From Tigriopus japonicus (lineage: Eukaryota; Arthropoda; Copepoda; Harpacticoida; Harpacticidae), in the NCBI GenBank assembly GCA_010645155.1, contig CM021323.1, positions 9,425,636-9,489,635 of the forward strand: DNA of 64,000 nucleotides, in the 5' to 3' direction. Position numbers and translations under genes: made by a program. Under the pieces are notes generated by a model. That model did no database searches. It was not told the origin of the DNA and was given only the letters and a program-made list of their open reading frames with translations. Every line of letters begins with the position of its first letter. Within the stretch, counting starts at the first letter, position 1. Shown piece by piece: positions 46,386 to 57,727 of the stretch.

Positions 46386-48058
46386 GCCACGACAACGGCA
46401 ACTCTGTCTCTTCTCTGGCTGGGAGTTTGATTCGCCAGGGAGGCCAAAATCCTCGCTAGAAGACCAAAATGACCCATCTTTCACAATCTAGACGAACCTC
46501 CAAGGTCTACTCCAAGGAGGGTCTAAGAAGAGTTTGGGCGCCGTGGCTTTTCGAACACGGCTACGCTGGAGAAGCTCATGAGCTTCTTTAACCTACGCGT
46601 ACGGCGTCCGAATTCTAGCTTGATCTAGCAAGAACGTCACAGGCTCATTGCCGGGATAAGAAAATGGCCAATTTGACATAGTTGACTCAAAGTAGTATTT
46701 CTGGACTCTACTCTCGCGTAGGAATTTGTTGGGACTTACTGAACTGTCATCTCTTTGGATATGAGTTTCCTTTTGTTTGTCGTTGTTACAGAAGTTGTAT
46801 CAACCCACCCGAGCAGTGCTTCCATATCTTGCGCTTTTACGCAAATCTAGCGTTTTCGGGGCTCTTGCGCCTTGCGTTTATTTGCAAAAATCTTGCGCCT
46901 TTTAGGTCCGAGAAAAATGAATAAATCTTGCAATTTTGACCCCAAAAGTCGCAAGAAAGTTAAAGGAAATAAAAAATTCCACAAGTAAATTACCATCAAT
47001 ATCTAATGTCACAAACAAATTTGCATTTGTTAGGTCTGAAACAAATAAATGTGCCTGCCAGAAATTGCTAAGCCATCAAAGTTTGATAACATAAATGCAC
47101 TTTTGCAAGGTCTTTGGAAAATTCTAAAGTTGTCCGATTAAAAAAAAAACATTTTGCTTTCGGTTACGCCTATTTTGATTTCGGTCTATCACTTCTGTCT
47201 TCTGTCAAACATGACAACTGGCTTATTATTTGACCCATTTCCGTTCAAATTTTTTATAGCTAGCACTTTTTAACGATTGAATTAATTTTAAATGCTCTAA
47301 AAGCGTGGATTTGGAGTCTTGCGCTTTTTCTTGCGCGTTTTGATCTTGAACATCCGGAGGCACTGGACCCGAGTCACATGTTCTCGTTCGAGCCAGCCAC
47401 CATCCATCCAGCTTGTCAGAGTCTCTGTCGTGTCCGTGTCCGTGTGCCGTTTTGGAGCGTTCACCGCACTTAGCTCAGGCGAGTCTGAAAGACCCAAAGA
47501 CTTAACTTAAGACAGACCAGAGACCAACCACGGGCTCGAAAAACCGCCCATCGACGGACAAACCCGCATTAAGCCATTCATCGTTGACTGAGCGGACGCC
47601 AAAACGAAGGAGACGTTCATCCTTCGTTGTCTAGGGTCCAGGCCCTTGGCCAGCCATCAATTGATCGAGGGACTTGGTTGACGGGTAACCGCCCCCCTCA
47701 AAAAACATAAAAATAAAATGAAAATCCCGATCTTGATCTCAAACGAGACGGCCATCATCGTTTGTTAGGATAGGATTAGCTCCGGATTGCGCCTTAAATG
47801 TGGGCGGTGCCTCCCGTCTCTTGAGATGGTCCCGCCCGCCTCTGTGAAGTGCGGATCTCATTGCATTTTCCTTTGCTATTGTTGACTTTCAGGTTCTCAT
47901 CAAAATCGACCTTCTTCGGCACTCCAACCCAAATCTTGGCCATCCTCGCTTGATCCTGGCTCCTTTTGGCTGAGTGAGCGATTGTGTGACTGTGTGTGTG
48001 TGAGAGAGAGGTTAGTGGTGACCTTGCTCGGCCTGTCCCACCTTCTTCGCTCGACAGC
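46386..48058. other. upstream region of the V-ATPase C gene
   Basis: 46386-47200 has no recognisable content. From about 47300 the sequence is GC-richer. The stretch just before 48059, with (GT)n and (GA)n tracts at 47990-48010, is probably promoter and 5' UTR. No TATA box could be singled out. Confidence 0.4.
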
Positions 48059-49844
48059 ATGAACGTGTACGAGTATTGGATCATCTCGGCTCCGGGCGAC
48101 AAGACCTGTCAGCAAACTTGGGATCGCTTGAGTCAGGTCAGTCAAAAACAAAAAAAAAAACGAATCCAAGAGGCTGAAATTGCGTCCCATCGCTTTAGAT
48201 GAAAACTTGAGCACGATCCCGTGAACCCTCCCTCTCTCCCTCCCTCCCTCCCTCTTTCACTCTCTCCTTCTTTCAGGCCACGAGCAAGCAACAACTCTCG
48301 CCCGCGTGGAAATTTCACATTCCGGATTTGAAGGTCGGTACTTTGGATCAATTGGTGGGCCTCTCAGATGATCTAGGTCGGTGAAAGCTACAAAACTACT
48401 ACCGAACTCCAATGCACTTATGTTTTTTTTCTCACATCTCGTTTGTAGCCAAAGTGGACACCTTTGTGGAACAAGTGACCCGCAAAGTGGCCAATTACTT
48501 GAGCGACGTCTTGGAAGATCAACGAGAAAAACTCTTGGAAAACTTGGTGGCCAACGGCATGGATCTGGCCACCTACTTGACTCGCTTCCAATGGGACATG
48601 GCCAAATACCCCATCAAGCAGTCGCTCAAAAATCTGTCTGACATCATTGGTAAGTAGATTCAGTTTGAATGAATGAGCGGAACGACGTGTTTTCTCATGC
48701 AAATTATAATTTGGAATGAACCCACAGGCAAACAAATTGGCCAAATTGAATCGGATCTAAAGAGTAAATCCCAAGGGTACAACCAATTGAAGACGAGCTT
48801 GCAAAGCATGGAGAAGCGTCAAGGGGGAAATCTTTTAACCCGCAATTTGGGTGATCTGGTCAAAGCGGAACACTTTGTACTGAATTCCGAGTATCTGGTG
48901 ACTTTGGTCGTGGTTGTTCCTCACTCGCAACTCAACGATTGGCACAACAAATACGAGTCTTTGACGGATAAGATTGTCCCACGGTGAGTGTCTGGACTGA
49001 CCATGACGAATTGTGCCTTAGAGAACAACTCATTTTCAGTAATTTTATTCTAGGTCTTCGCAAATGATATATCAAGATGCTGAAAATGCTCTGATGACCG
49101 TCACCATGTTCCAACGAGTCGTGGACGAGTTTAAACATAAGGTATCATCTTTAAGATCATTGATATTCCAATATGAATGATTTTTGTTTCGGTTGTCCTT
49201 AGGCTCGAGAAAATAAATTTATCGTTAGGGATTTCGTCTACAATCCAGAGGAACTTCAAGCGGGAAAAGACGAGATTACAAAACTCGCCACGGACAAGAA
49301 GAAGCAATTTGGTCCTTTGGTGAGGTGGCTGAAGGTCAATTTTAGTGAATGCTACATTGCTTGGATCCATGTCAAGGTATGTTATGAAGGAAATAAAATG
49401 AGGTAACTGACGTCTCTCGTCCTCTACTTTGCGTGCACCACTCTTTGTTCTAGGCCATGCGTGTTTTTGTGGAATCCGTGCTAAGATTTGGTCTTCCTGT
49501 CAATTTTCAAGGCATGCTTCTTATGCCTCAAAAGAAGACGAGCAAAAAGTTGAGGGATACTCTGAATCAACTCTATTCCCATTTGGACGCGGCAGCGGGA
49601 TCCACTCAAGAGGTAGGTCAAGTTTTTCCTCTGAAGAAAAGTTGACCCATGATTGATTTCTTCATTTTGGAACCAAGTCCGTTCACTTTGATTGCGAAGT
49701 TCAGGATTGAGACTTGACCGACATTTTATGTTCGTTTTTCAGACCGATGTCCCCACGGGTCTTGGGTTTGGACAAGCGGAATATTATCCGTATGTTTATT
49801 TCAAGATTAACATCGATATGATCGGAAATCAAAGCGTCATGTAA
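48059..49844 (+). CDS. ATP6V1C: V-type proton ATPase subunit C
   Basis: Eight coding exons (48059-48136, 48277-48376, 48449-48649, 48728-48983, 49054-49141, 49203-49376, 49454-49612, 49743-49844) with consistent phases give 385 residues, close to the 382 of animal subunit C. This V1-sector stalk subunit links the catalytic head to the membrane sector, and its release controls assembly of the proton pump on endomembranes. Family blocks seen in order are [18 protein letters not shown] (N-terminus), [63 protein letters not shown] (across a splice), [36 protein letters not shown] and YYPYVYFKI (C-terminus). All introns are short GT-AG introns of about 60-140 bp. Intron 1 has a long CT tract. Housekeeping gene, no lesions. 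It lies tail to tail with the next gene. Confidence 0.98.
48228..48276 (+). repeat. (CCCT)n/CT tract in V-ATPase intron 1
   Basis: A pyrimidine run with repeated TCCC words directly before the exon 2 acceptor. It serves as an unusually long polypyrimidine tract and may vary in length. Confidence 0.7.
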
Positions 49845-49944
49845 AAAGGCATTTATATTTATTCATTTACTTGAACCATGATGATTTTTCCTGATTTGCC
49901 TTTTTTCTCAATCCATATTTATGTTAGTGTGAAGATATTATCGG

Positions 49945-49950
49945 AATAAA
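49945..49950 (+). terminator. poly(A) signal of V-ATPase subunit C
   Basis: AATAAA about 100 bp after the stop codon. Confidence 0.65.
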
Positions 49951-50196
49951 TTTTGAAGGACTTCGGGAGAACATTCTTATCCATATTTACAAACGTTAAA
50001 CGTCCAATCTCTTGAAAACACTAGATGAGGAAAAAAACAGAATTCTCAAATCAGGTGAGACTTCCCCGTGTTCCGCGTCAGACCTCGTTTGTCCAAAAAA
50101 TTGACAAACTCAATCGTTGTTTGAAAAGCTTCAAGGATTCACAGAATGTTCAAAACTCGAGGATTAAAATCGTCCAGTGAGAATCCTCTTTTGGTA

Positions 50197-50202
50197 TTTA
50201 TT
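50197..50202 (-). terminator. poly(A) signal of ETFRF1
   Basis: TTTATT on the plus strand, that is AATAAA on the minus strand, about 60 bp past the minus-strand stop. It is separated by only about 250 bp from the V-ATPase signal. Confidence 0.55.
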
Positions 50203-50260
50203 CTAAAAAATGGTCTAGTTAATAAAACTTTTTTCGTTGGTGTAGAGGGTCTGAAGATGT

Positions 50261-50628
50261 TCATGGCTCGATGATGCCGCCGCGGTCGTATCGTCGCTTG
50301 AGAGTGCGGTATTTTTTGAGCATGTAGAGAGCCTCCAATTCCTTGACCACGTATTTGCCGTGGTCAATCAGAGCCTCGACGGCTTGCTCTCCCTGAACAT
50401 GGCGATTCTTCATGAACACTCGGTGAACATTGGCCTGAAAGGCCCGCGGGTTTTCCGGATAGTCCCGTCCCAGATGGATGAGCTGAAATCAGGAGGATCC
50501 TCGCGCTTGAATCCAAGATGAATACGCCTGATCTAACATTAGCACGAGGGTCATGACCCGAGCGGTCACACCCTGGGACTCACGGTTTTGTAGAGCTGGA
50601 TCACTCGAGAGCGTTGCGAGGTGGCCAT
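50261..50628 (-). CDS. ETFRF1: electron transfer flavoprotein regulatory factor 1 (LYR-motif protein)
   Basis: Two minus-strand exons, 50628-50584 and 50482-50261, joined across a 101-bp intron (GTGAGT...TTTCAG), encode 88 residues, about the length of animal LYRM5/ETFRF1. The family is small, mitochondrial and LYR-containing; ETFRF1 binds electron transfer flavoprotein and displaces its FAD. Visible blocks are RVIQLYKT (the LYR/LYK motif at the exon junction), HLGRDYPENPRAF, VFMKNRHV, GKYVVKELEALYMLKKYRTL and a basic end. The YPxxxxxF and KELEALYxLxKYRxxKxRY pattern separates it from other LYRM proteins. The gene is compact, convergent with V-ATPase C, and intact. Confidence 0.93.
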
Positions 50629-50709
50629 GGCGACGTGACTTCGTGACTTCGTTCCAACTCCTCACTTACTTTCTTTATTACTTTTTCACTCACTCACTCA
50701 CTCGCTCTG

Positions 50710-50927
50710 TAGGCAACACTAACGAGGATTGTGGGTGGAAGTGGATACAGTGAAACCAAACCAATGTTGGTGAAAAGTTGGGGAAAGGGAGAGAGTCAGA
50801 CGGGCCAAATAGGTCACTCACTACATCTAATATCTAATGGCTCTTCTCTTTTCCCAACTTTTCACCAACATTGGTTTGTTTTCAATACATGGAATTGGGT
50901 CCCACAATCCTCTTCAGTGTTACCTTT
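50710..50927. mobile_element. MITE upstream of ETFRF1
   Basis: Inverted arms of about 90 bp: GGCAACACTAACGAGGATTG near 50712 against CAATCCTCTTCAGTGTTACC near 50907, and CCAATGTTGGTGAAAAGTTG (50761) against CAACTTTTCACCAACATTGG (50857-50876). It sits 80 bp upstream of the ETFRF1 start codon. A (CTCA)n run borders it at 50687-50704. Confidence 0.8.
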
Positions 50928-52098
50928 TACTGTATGTACGTAATACATGTAGTATGAAGTAGTGATGTGTTTCGAACCGGGAGTGCTGCCATTTTTTACT
51001 CGGAAGTTTATCATTGTTGATTAGGGCAGGTTGTATTGAACGTTTTTAAAAAGACCTAAACAGGGACCAATTTGGCAACACTCGAACTAGTTCGATTTCG
51101 AGTTCCATCAGTCATGGATATACTTACAGAAGAGGATGCGAAGACAGCTGTTTGTTGTTGTTTTTGAGAGCCCAATGAGGCCCTATGGACTGAACGATAG
51201 GCGAGTATTATGGACTCAATATTCAATATTTCATAACAAATCAGTGAATAAATTGTCTAGACATCATTCTGGTATGTGTATCTGTCTCTTAAAGGTAATT
51301 AGATGCAACCCACTCTTGGGTAAATCACGTTCATCACTCATTATCAACCCTGTTCTACTTATCCTGAAATACCAATGGTTTCAGATTATAAGTACCTAAC
51401 AACACTATCAAAGTGAAGAATATAGTGCTCCATGAAGGTGATCTGTTCTTTACTTCATTCTGCATGAATAATCATTCGGAGAGAAGCATCAACAACTCAA
51501 CTATAAGTTGATGAATAATTTGTTCAATATTGCGCTTCCTCTCGGTTTGGCCTGTCAAAATGTTGATATTTGGCATCTAATGGACTTCAAGCATTTCAGA
51601 CGGTAAAATAATGACTAGAAATGATGTTTTTATGGGGAAGAGTGTGGATGCTTTGGGTGTAAGTTTCATTGTTAATGACAGGGCCACACTTTTCCAAAAA
51701 CACGCTCAATTTTCATGAAACTTCATCCGTGTATAATTGAACCCGTTGTCTGAAGCTGGTATTATTATATTCAAGTAATAGATGCGTTTACTTGAGATCC
51801 ATTCTCAGTTTTGTGCGAGACATTGATCTGAAGCAGCTCAGTTTCGACTAATTCCGGAGAACAGAAAACATCAGTATAGAAATTAATGGCAGGAAAAGGA
51901 GCGCTATCTCATGCTGTAACTTTGTTCTGTAGTGATGTTTTCTATCAAACACCTTACTCTATCGTCTTTTGGCAATTTCATTCAAATTCACTTGCAGAGC
52001 CGCACCGTTTTAAGGGCCTCATTGGGCTTCGCGTCAGCTGAAGTTCGCGTCCTGTGGTGAGAGGTTCCTGCATCAGTAGTTATTCTTTTGGATTTCGA
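50928..52098. other. no gene recognised, up to the assembly gap
   Basis: Only short frames without similarity. Confidence 0.4.
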
Positions 52099-53045
52099 NN
52101 NNNNNNNNNNNNNNNNNNNNNNNNNNNNNNNNNNNNNNNNNNNNNNNNNNNNNNNNNNNNNNNNNNNNNNNNNNNNNNNNNNNNNNNNNNNNNNNNNNNN
52201 NNNNNNNNNNNNNNNNNNNNNNNNNNNNNNNNNNNNNNNNNNNNNNNNNNNNNNNNNNNNNNNNNNNNNNNNNNNNNNNNNNNNNNNNNNNNNNNNNNNN
52301 NNNNNNNNNNNNNNNNNNNNNNNNNNNNNNNNNNNNNNNNNNNNNNNNNNNNNNNNNNNNNNNNNNNNNNNNNNNNNNNNNNNNNNNNNNNNNNNNNNNN
52401 NNNNNNNNNNNNNNNNNNNNNNNNNNNNNNNNNNNNNNNNNNNNNNNNNNNNNNNNNNNNNNNNNNNNNNNNNNNNNNNNNNNNNNNNNNNNNNNNNNNN
52501 NNNNNNNNNNNNNNNNNNNNNNNNNNNNNNNNNNNNNNNNNNNNNNNNNNNNNNNNNNNNNNNNNNNNNNNNNNNNNNNNNNNNNNNNNNNNNNNNNNNN
52601 NNNNNNNNNNNNNNNNNNNNNNNNNNNNNNNNNNNNNNNNNNNNNNNNNNNNNNNNNNNNNNNNNNNNNNNNNNNNNNNNNNNNNNNNNNNNNNNNNNNN
52701 NNNNNNNNNNNNNNNNNNNNNNNNNNNNNNNNNNNNNNNNNNNNNNNNNNNNNNNNNNNNNNNNNNNNNNNNNNNNNNNNNNNNNNNNNNNNNNNNNNNN
52801 NNNNNNNNNNNNNNNNNNNNNNNNNNNNNNNNNNNNNNNNNNNNNNNNNNNNNNNNNNNNNNNNNNNNNNNNNNNNNNNNNNNNNNNNNNNNNNNNNNNN
52901 NNNNNNNNNNNNNNNNNNNNNNNNNNNNNNNNNNNNNNNNNNNNNNNNNNNNNNNNNNNNNNNNNNNNNNNNNNNNNNNNNNNNNNNNNNNNNNNNNNNN
53001 NNNNNNNNNNNNNNNNNNNNNNNNNNNNNNNNNNNNNNNNNNNNN
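52099..53045. other. assembly gap (947 N)
   Basis: A run of undetermined bases. Open frames spanning it are artefacts. Confidence 1.
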
Positions 53046-53825
53046 TTTCTATCGATCTATTGTCAGTTTATTTCTAGTTTAGCTTATTTTTTTGTAAGTT
53101 TCAATGACAGTCAAATTTGTCTTAATATTTTCATGTATTTATGTGTTTTCTATTCTTATTTTTTGTTTATGAGTTAGTTCAATGATCAGTATAAGTTAGA
53201 ATGATGCAAATAAACCTTATTCATTGAAAAGGTGTGTTCTAGGCTGAGTAAGAGTTAAGATAGTAGAATGTTCTAAGGGTGTTTTATCTGTTCATTGAAA
53301 CCATGAAGAGGCATTACAAGTTTAGTGTTTTGCTTGAGTAATGCATTTTGTTATTCAAATATTCCAGAAGTGTATCCCAAACCGTTGTAAGTTGATGCAT
53401 AATCATCAATTCTTTAAAAACTGAGACTTTCTACTTTCAAAAGCACGTTCTCTCCTTTTGTGCTTCTCCACTTGATCTTGGTCACCCCTGATTTGCCGTG
53501 CGCCGTCCAGGAAATTCTAGATGTCCGTGCCTTAGGCTAACTTTGTCTCGTCGACAATCGAAATACACATCGATGCATGCAGGGTATCCAATCACGAAAC
53601 GATTATTGTGAAGTAAAAAGTTTCAAATGAACGGATTGAAGGAGAAAATATTAATCCTCTAACTTTTGGCATCAAGATCACCAAAATTGAACGTCATTTG
53701 TGAAAGATTGCAAGGATTCACGGAAATGGACGACATCAAAAGTCATCGATAATCAGTTGGTAGTGTTATAGACTAGTCACGTCTCAAATGCGTCAACTGG
53801 CAGGTTCGGACTTCGGAGGAGTTTA
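53046..53825. other. no gene recognised after the gap
   Basis: T-rich sequence with short frames only. Confidence 0.4.
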
Positions 53826-54125
53826 CTAGTGATGTGACTTGGTGTGTTGGGCAAGCTTTTTTGCGCGAGGTCGCAAGGTAGGGTCACCTAATGGAGATTT
53901 CGTGTTGTGCCAAGCTATATCAGCAAAAACAAATTTGAGTGTCATTTGCAACCCTGTTCAGAAGTCACAAAAGTTAGGGACGCCGTTCCGTTCTCCTTGA
54001 TGAAAAAACAGGTTTTTGAAAATTGGTACGCAAAGAGGAATACGATTTCACAAAGGTCAATTGGCGACACTACCTTACGACCTCGCGCAAAAAGTCTTGC
54101 CCAACACACCAAGTCACATCACTAG
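53826..54125. mobile_element. 300-bp TA-flanked MITE
   Basis: CTAGTGATGTGACTTGGTGT at 53826 is inverted at the right end (ACACCAAGTCACATCACTAG, to 54125), with TA outside both ends. Arms extend about 70 bp (GCGCGAGGTCG... against CGACCTCGCGC). A partial copy lies near 24735-24830, and an inner segment (TTTGCAACCCTGTTCAGAAG) matches 10285-10340 inverted. Confidence 0.85.
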
Positions 54126-54965
54126 TATGAAGGTCTCTCTTCTTCGTTGTTTTGACAGGCATGATTTTCTAGACAGTGCCTCCAGATGTTTAAGAACGAA
54201 AAGGGCAAAAAAATTGTCCAAAGCGCAAGTTTTTTAATGGCACAAGAGAAAGAGCAAGAGGAAAAAAACCAAGCTTAGAACTTGCTCGTTCTAAAACGAG
54301 TCCATTTTCCGCCTACCCTGGCCTGAACTTCAGAGACGCTTAACTTTAGACTCCGTCGTTCGATTGAGCTAAAAATCGGTGGACAAATTCTTTGTGATAC
54401 AAAAAACAGCTTCTCTAAGATATAAGACTCAAAGTGGTTTAGTTATTCACTCGTTAACTTGGTTTGTTTTTCTCGCTATCAAATTCCCACCTTTGACATT
54501 TACATTTTATCCACCGACTTCGCTAATTGGTTCTTGCTCGTTGCTTGCTTTACCTTTTTAACATTATTCCAGTCAATGAATGAGTGAGTCAATGCTTGAA
54601 GTTCCTCCGGGGTGTTAGTTGGGTAGCTTTTGGTTTCAACGCAAAGATCTACAATGTATCCAGGAGTTCTTGATTTTTTGTTGAGTACTTTTTTCTTTTA
54701 TATACTGGACTCATTTTTTATCGTTTTGATTTGATTTTTGCTTAACTTAATCGTGCCAGGAGAATGAGCGAAGTTCGAAAGTGACAGGTTGTGTTTGTTA
54801 AGGAACTATTCTGAGAGTATGGGCGACTAGATATGGCGCATGATGGACCCGTTTTCTCTCCAAAAGCAAAAGAAAAAATAATATCATTGATTTGTTTCCA
54901 TTTTGCTTAGTACGTTTTAAGTTTGCTTTAGAATTTTTGGTTAAAAAATTCTGATGAAATGCTAA
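54126..54965. other. no gene recognised
   Basis: Mixed AT-rich sequence; no splice-bounded frame. Confidence 0.4.
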
Positions 54966-54983
54966 CACATTCTTGCCCCCGTT

Positions 54984-55238
54984 TTCTTCTTCTTGATGGG
55001 TCGCATCTTGGATCAGGGCAAGTTTCCCTCCACATTACAAGTAGCTCATGTTGTTCCAATTTTTAAGGGCGGAAATAAGTCTCATCTTAGAAATAATAGG
55101 CCCATTTCACTGGCCATCAATATGGCAAAACTTTTTGAGAAGATAATGAAGTCCAAGCTGATGGATTTTTTGGAAGTCCATGATATATTTCCTTCTGAAC
55201 AGCATGGGTTTCGAGCTCATTTTAGTAATTTAGGATAA
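54984..55238 (+). pseudogene. non-LTR reverse transcriptase fingers fragment
   Basis: The frame has GKFPSTLQVAHVVPIFKGG, then RPISLAINMAKLFEKIM and LEVHDIFPSEQHGFRA. These are the conserved first blocks of a non-LTR reverse transcriptase (P-x-x-W-K...PI-x-K...RPISL...QHGFR). It breaks off after about 80 residues. Confidence 0.85.
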
Positions 55239-56685
55239 CCTTTATAATAGTATACTTTATAATACCCCTTTGACTGGTCCCTGCGTAATCCAACGGGTCG
55301 ACCATTCGAGTTGAATCTGACAACTACAATTTGAGTGTTTAGGACCTATATTTAGACATCTTTGTCCGAGTTCTTAACACGTTGGAAGTTGATAGCCGAC
55401 TCGCGATGGGAAAGGAATTTTGGCACCGCATTTCCTATTAGCACCGTTTTCGAATGTTGGATTGTCAGGTTGTATCAGTCCAGATTTTAAATAACTTTTT
55501 TTTTTGAATAAAAGATTGTTTCTGAAGGCAAGTTTTTTTCACATTTTACTTGCGAGCAATCCCATTTGAAGAAAGACATTGAGTACCGAAGTTTTTGTAC
55601 ATCAAGTGGCGGTTGATGGTTGGTGGAACATTATTCAATCTTAAAATGATATGCGTTTGTGATCAAAAGACAGAAATTGCTAGCTGAATTCTAAAGCCCT
55701 TCAGTATTGGTAGTTCAAGGAAATTCCACCGAGTGCCAAGATGTGGGCCAAATATTTTGATTCGTTGGAAAAAATGAGCTTCTTTTTAAACAAACTGTCA
55801 TTGATTTTTATCCACAACCATTGAACAATTGACCCACGACAAAAATCTGTCTATGGACTACGATTGGGACGTTTCCGTTTGAACCAGAGCCGGATTATAC
55901 CCATTCTTTAAAAAATTGCGTCGAAACGGCGGTTTTGGGTCTCTTAGGTCTCTCCAAAACTGAAAGGGTGGCTACCCTGAAGTCCGTGCCAACCAGGCTG
56001 CCCCCAAAAGTTGAACCTGAGGGGTCAAAAGCGAAGTGGGATTCGGCCAATTCGTTCAAAGTCACAATGTGACATTAAAGTCCAAATCATACTTACCGAG
56101 GACCAGTTCAAACGTCGCTCATAATTACCAATGACCATCCCCGACCTCATTCAGCTCGTTATTTGTGCCCTTGACTTTGGCCTCGTTTGAGTCCGCGGTG
56201 AATCCGTGGCAAGCCTGACTATTTGAACGGCTCCGTTGAGTCGGCCTCACTGGCTGAAATGGCGTTGTTTGGCGTTGCCGATGGATTTGAATGCAGCTGT
56301 CGGCAGTGGCCCCCAGCCAGCCCACGGGAAGCCAGTGATTTGAGTTCAAAGAGGACCGCTAAGCCCACCAACCAATCAACCAACGAACGAACAAACGAAC
56401 GAACGAACCACTAAGAAAGTCGCGGCAGAATCCACCAAACTCGAATTCATCCGTTGAGCTAGCTAATCGCGGTGGTGATTGGGAGGGTTTGGCCAACCTT
56501 CAGCGATCACAAGGTCGGGCTTTACATCGGGAGAGCGCTGAACGAACGTTGGGCTACGGGAAAAACGAGACCAAGGGCCTCGCTCGCCTTCTTCCTTCCA
56601 TCACCTTGATTTGCCGAAGGCTGCGTGCGGGTGGGATTGAATCGCGCCATCGTGCCAAGCTCGCGGACGCACACAATCAATCTTG
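55239..56685. other. upstream region of UBE2C
   Basis: 55239-56000 has no recognisable content. The stretch 56100-56685 is GC-rich with a (CGAA)n run at 56384-56405 and probably contains the UBE2C promoter and 5' UTR. Its open frames have repeat-like composition. Confidence 0.4.
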
Positions 56686-57727
56686 ATGGCTCAAAATATC
56701 GAACCGTCGCGGGGTTCGTCGGCCCATTCCGCCGGGGGTCAGGCGGGATCCGCCCACAAAGACCTGACCGGCTCCGAGGCACGCCCGGGAGGAACCCAGG
56801 TAATACGTAGATGGGAAATGCAAGCGGTCTCGAATAACTCTCGAACGAGTGAGTCTTGAGTTAGCTCGTGAAATCGCGGATCCTCCGGTAGAGTTTGATT
56901 CTTAACGAGATGCCGGTGACATCCTGGGAGGCTCTTGATCATCTTTCGGGGGCTGACTCCAAGCTCTCGGTCTGTGTCCGGGATGTACTGTGTGTCCGGG
57001 ATGGCGTAACGGGACCATATTGGGCCTCATGCGGATAACTAGGGATAAGGAGGGTCAAGTAATGAGGTCTTTTGTTTTTGACAGATCACCCAGCGTCTGC
57101 AACACGAGCTCATGTCGTTGATGATGGCCAATGACAAAGGTATTTCGGCCTTCCCCGATGGCGACAAGTTATTAAGTTGGGTGGCCACCATCGAGGGGCC
57201 GCCCGCCTCGGTTTACGACGGTGAGTAACCGCTTGAAAGACGACGTGTCTTCCGGGGTGGAGCTTCTGATTTGGTGGCTATTTTTTCTCTTTGTAGGGCT
57301 CTCGTTCAAATTGAAATTGGATTTTCCGCCCGGATATCCGTATGTCGCGCCCATCGTGCGATTTACCACGCCTTGCTTTCATCCCAATGTGGACCTCCAG
57401 GGCAACATTTGCTTGGATATCCTCAAAGAAAAGTGGTCGGCCCTCTACGAAGTCCGCACACTTCTCCTTTCGATACAAGTTCTCTTGGGTAAGATTGATA
57501 AGAAGACCGTAAGGATTTTGAATCGGTTCTATATTCACCCCTGTCTCATGTTCGCGTCTTGATGACGGTCGCTCAACGGATGTAGCGTGTTCATTTCCGA
57601 CCTAGTCCGATAATGGGTTATTTACTCATTTTCAGGCGAGCCCAATAATGAAAGCCCTCTTAATAGTCAAGCTGCCGCCCTTTGGTCCAACCCTCAAGCC
57701 TTCCGAAAACATTTAACGCAAAAGTGA
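56686..57727 (+). CDS. UBE2C: ubiquitin-conjugating enzyme E2 C (APC/C E2)
   Basis: Four exons (56686-56799, 57085-57220, 57297-57488, 57636-57727), phases 0/1/1, encode 177 residues (vertebrate UBE2C is 179). The enzyme passes ubiquitin to mitotic substrates such as cyclin B with the anaphase-promoting complex. After a flexible N-terminus of about 35 residues rich in G, S and P comes the UBC fold: [11 protein letters not shown] (helix 1), [25 protein letters not shown], the FHPN motif (about 111-114), and catalytic Cys122 in [19 protein letters not shown]. The C-terminal [11 protein letters not shown] follows. The LMSLMM-x(3)-DKGISAFP signature is specific to UBE2C among E2s. The ATG chosen is the one preceding the only continuous frame; no upstream in-frame exon was seen. 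Confidence 0.97.

Noticed and set aside
52054..53082. Long open frames across the N run
   Set aside because: They exist only because undetermined bases contain no stops.
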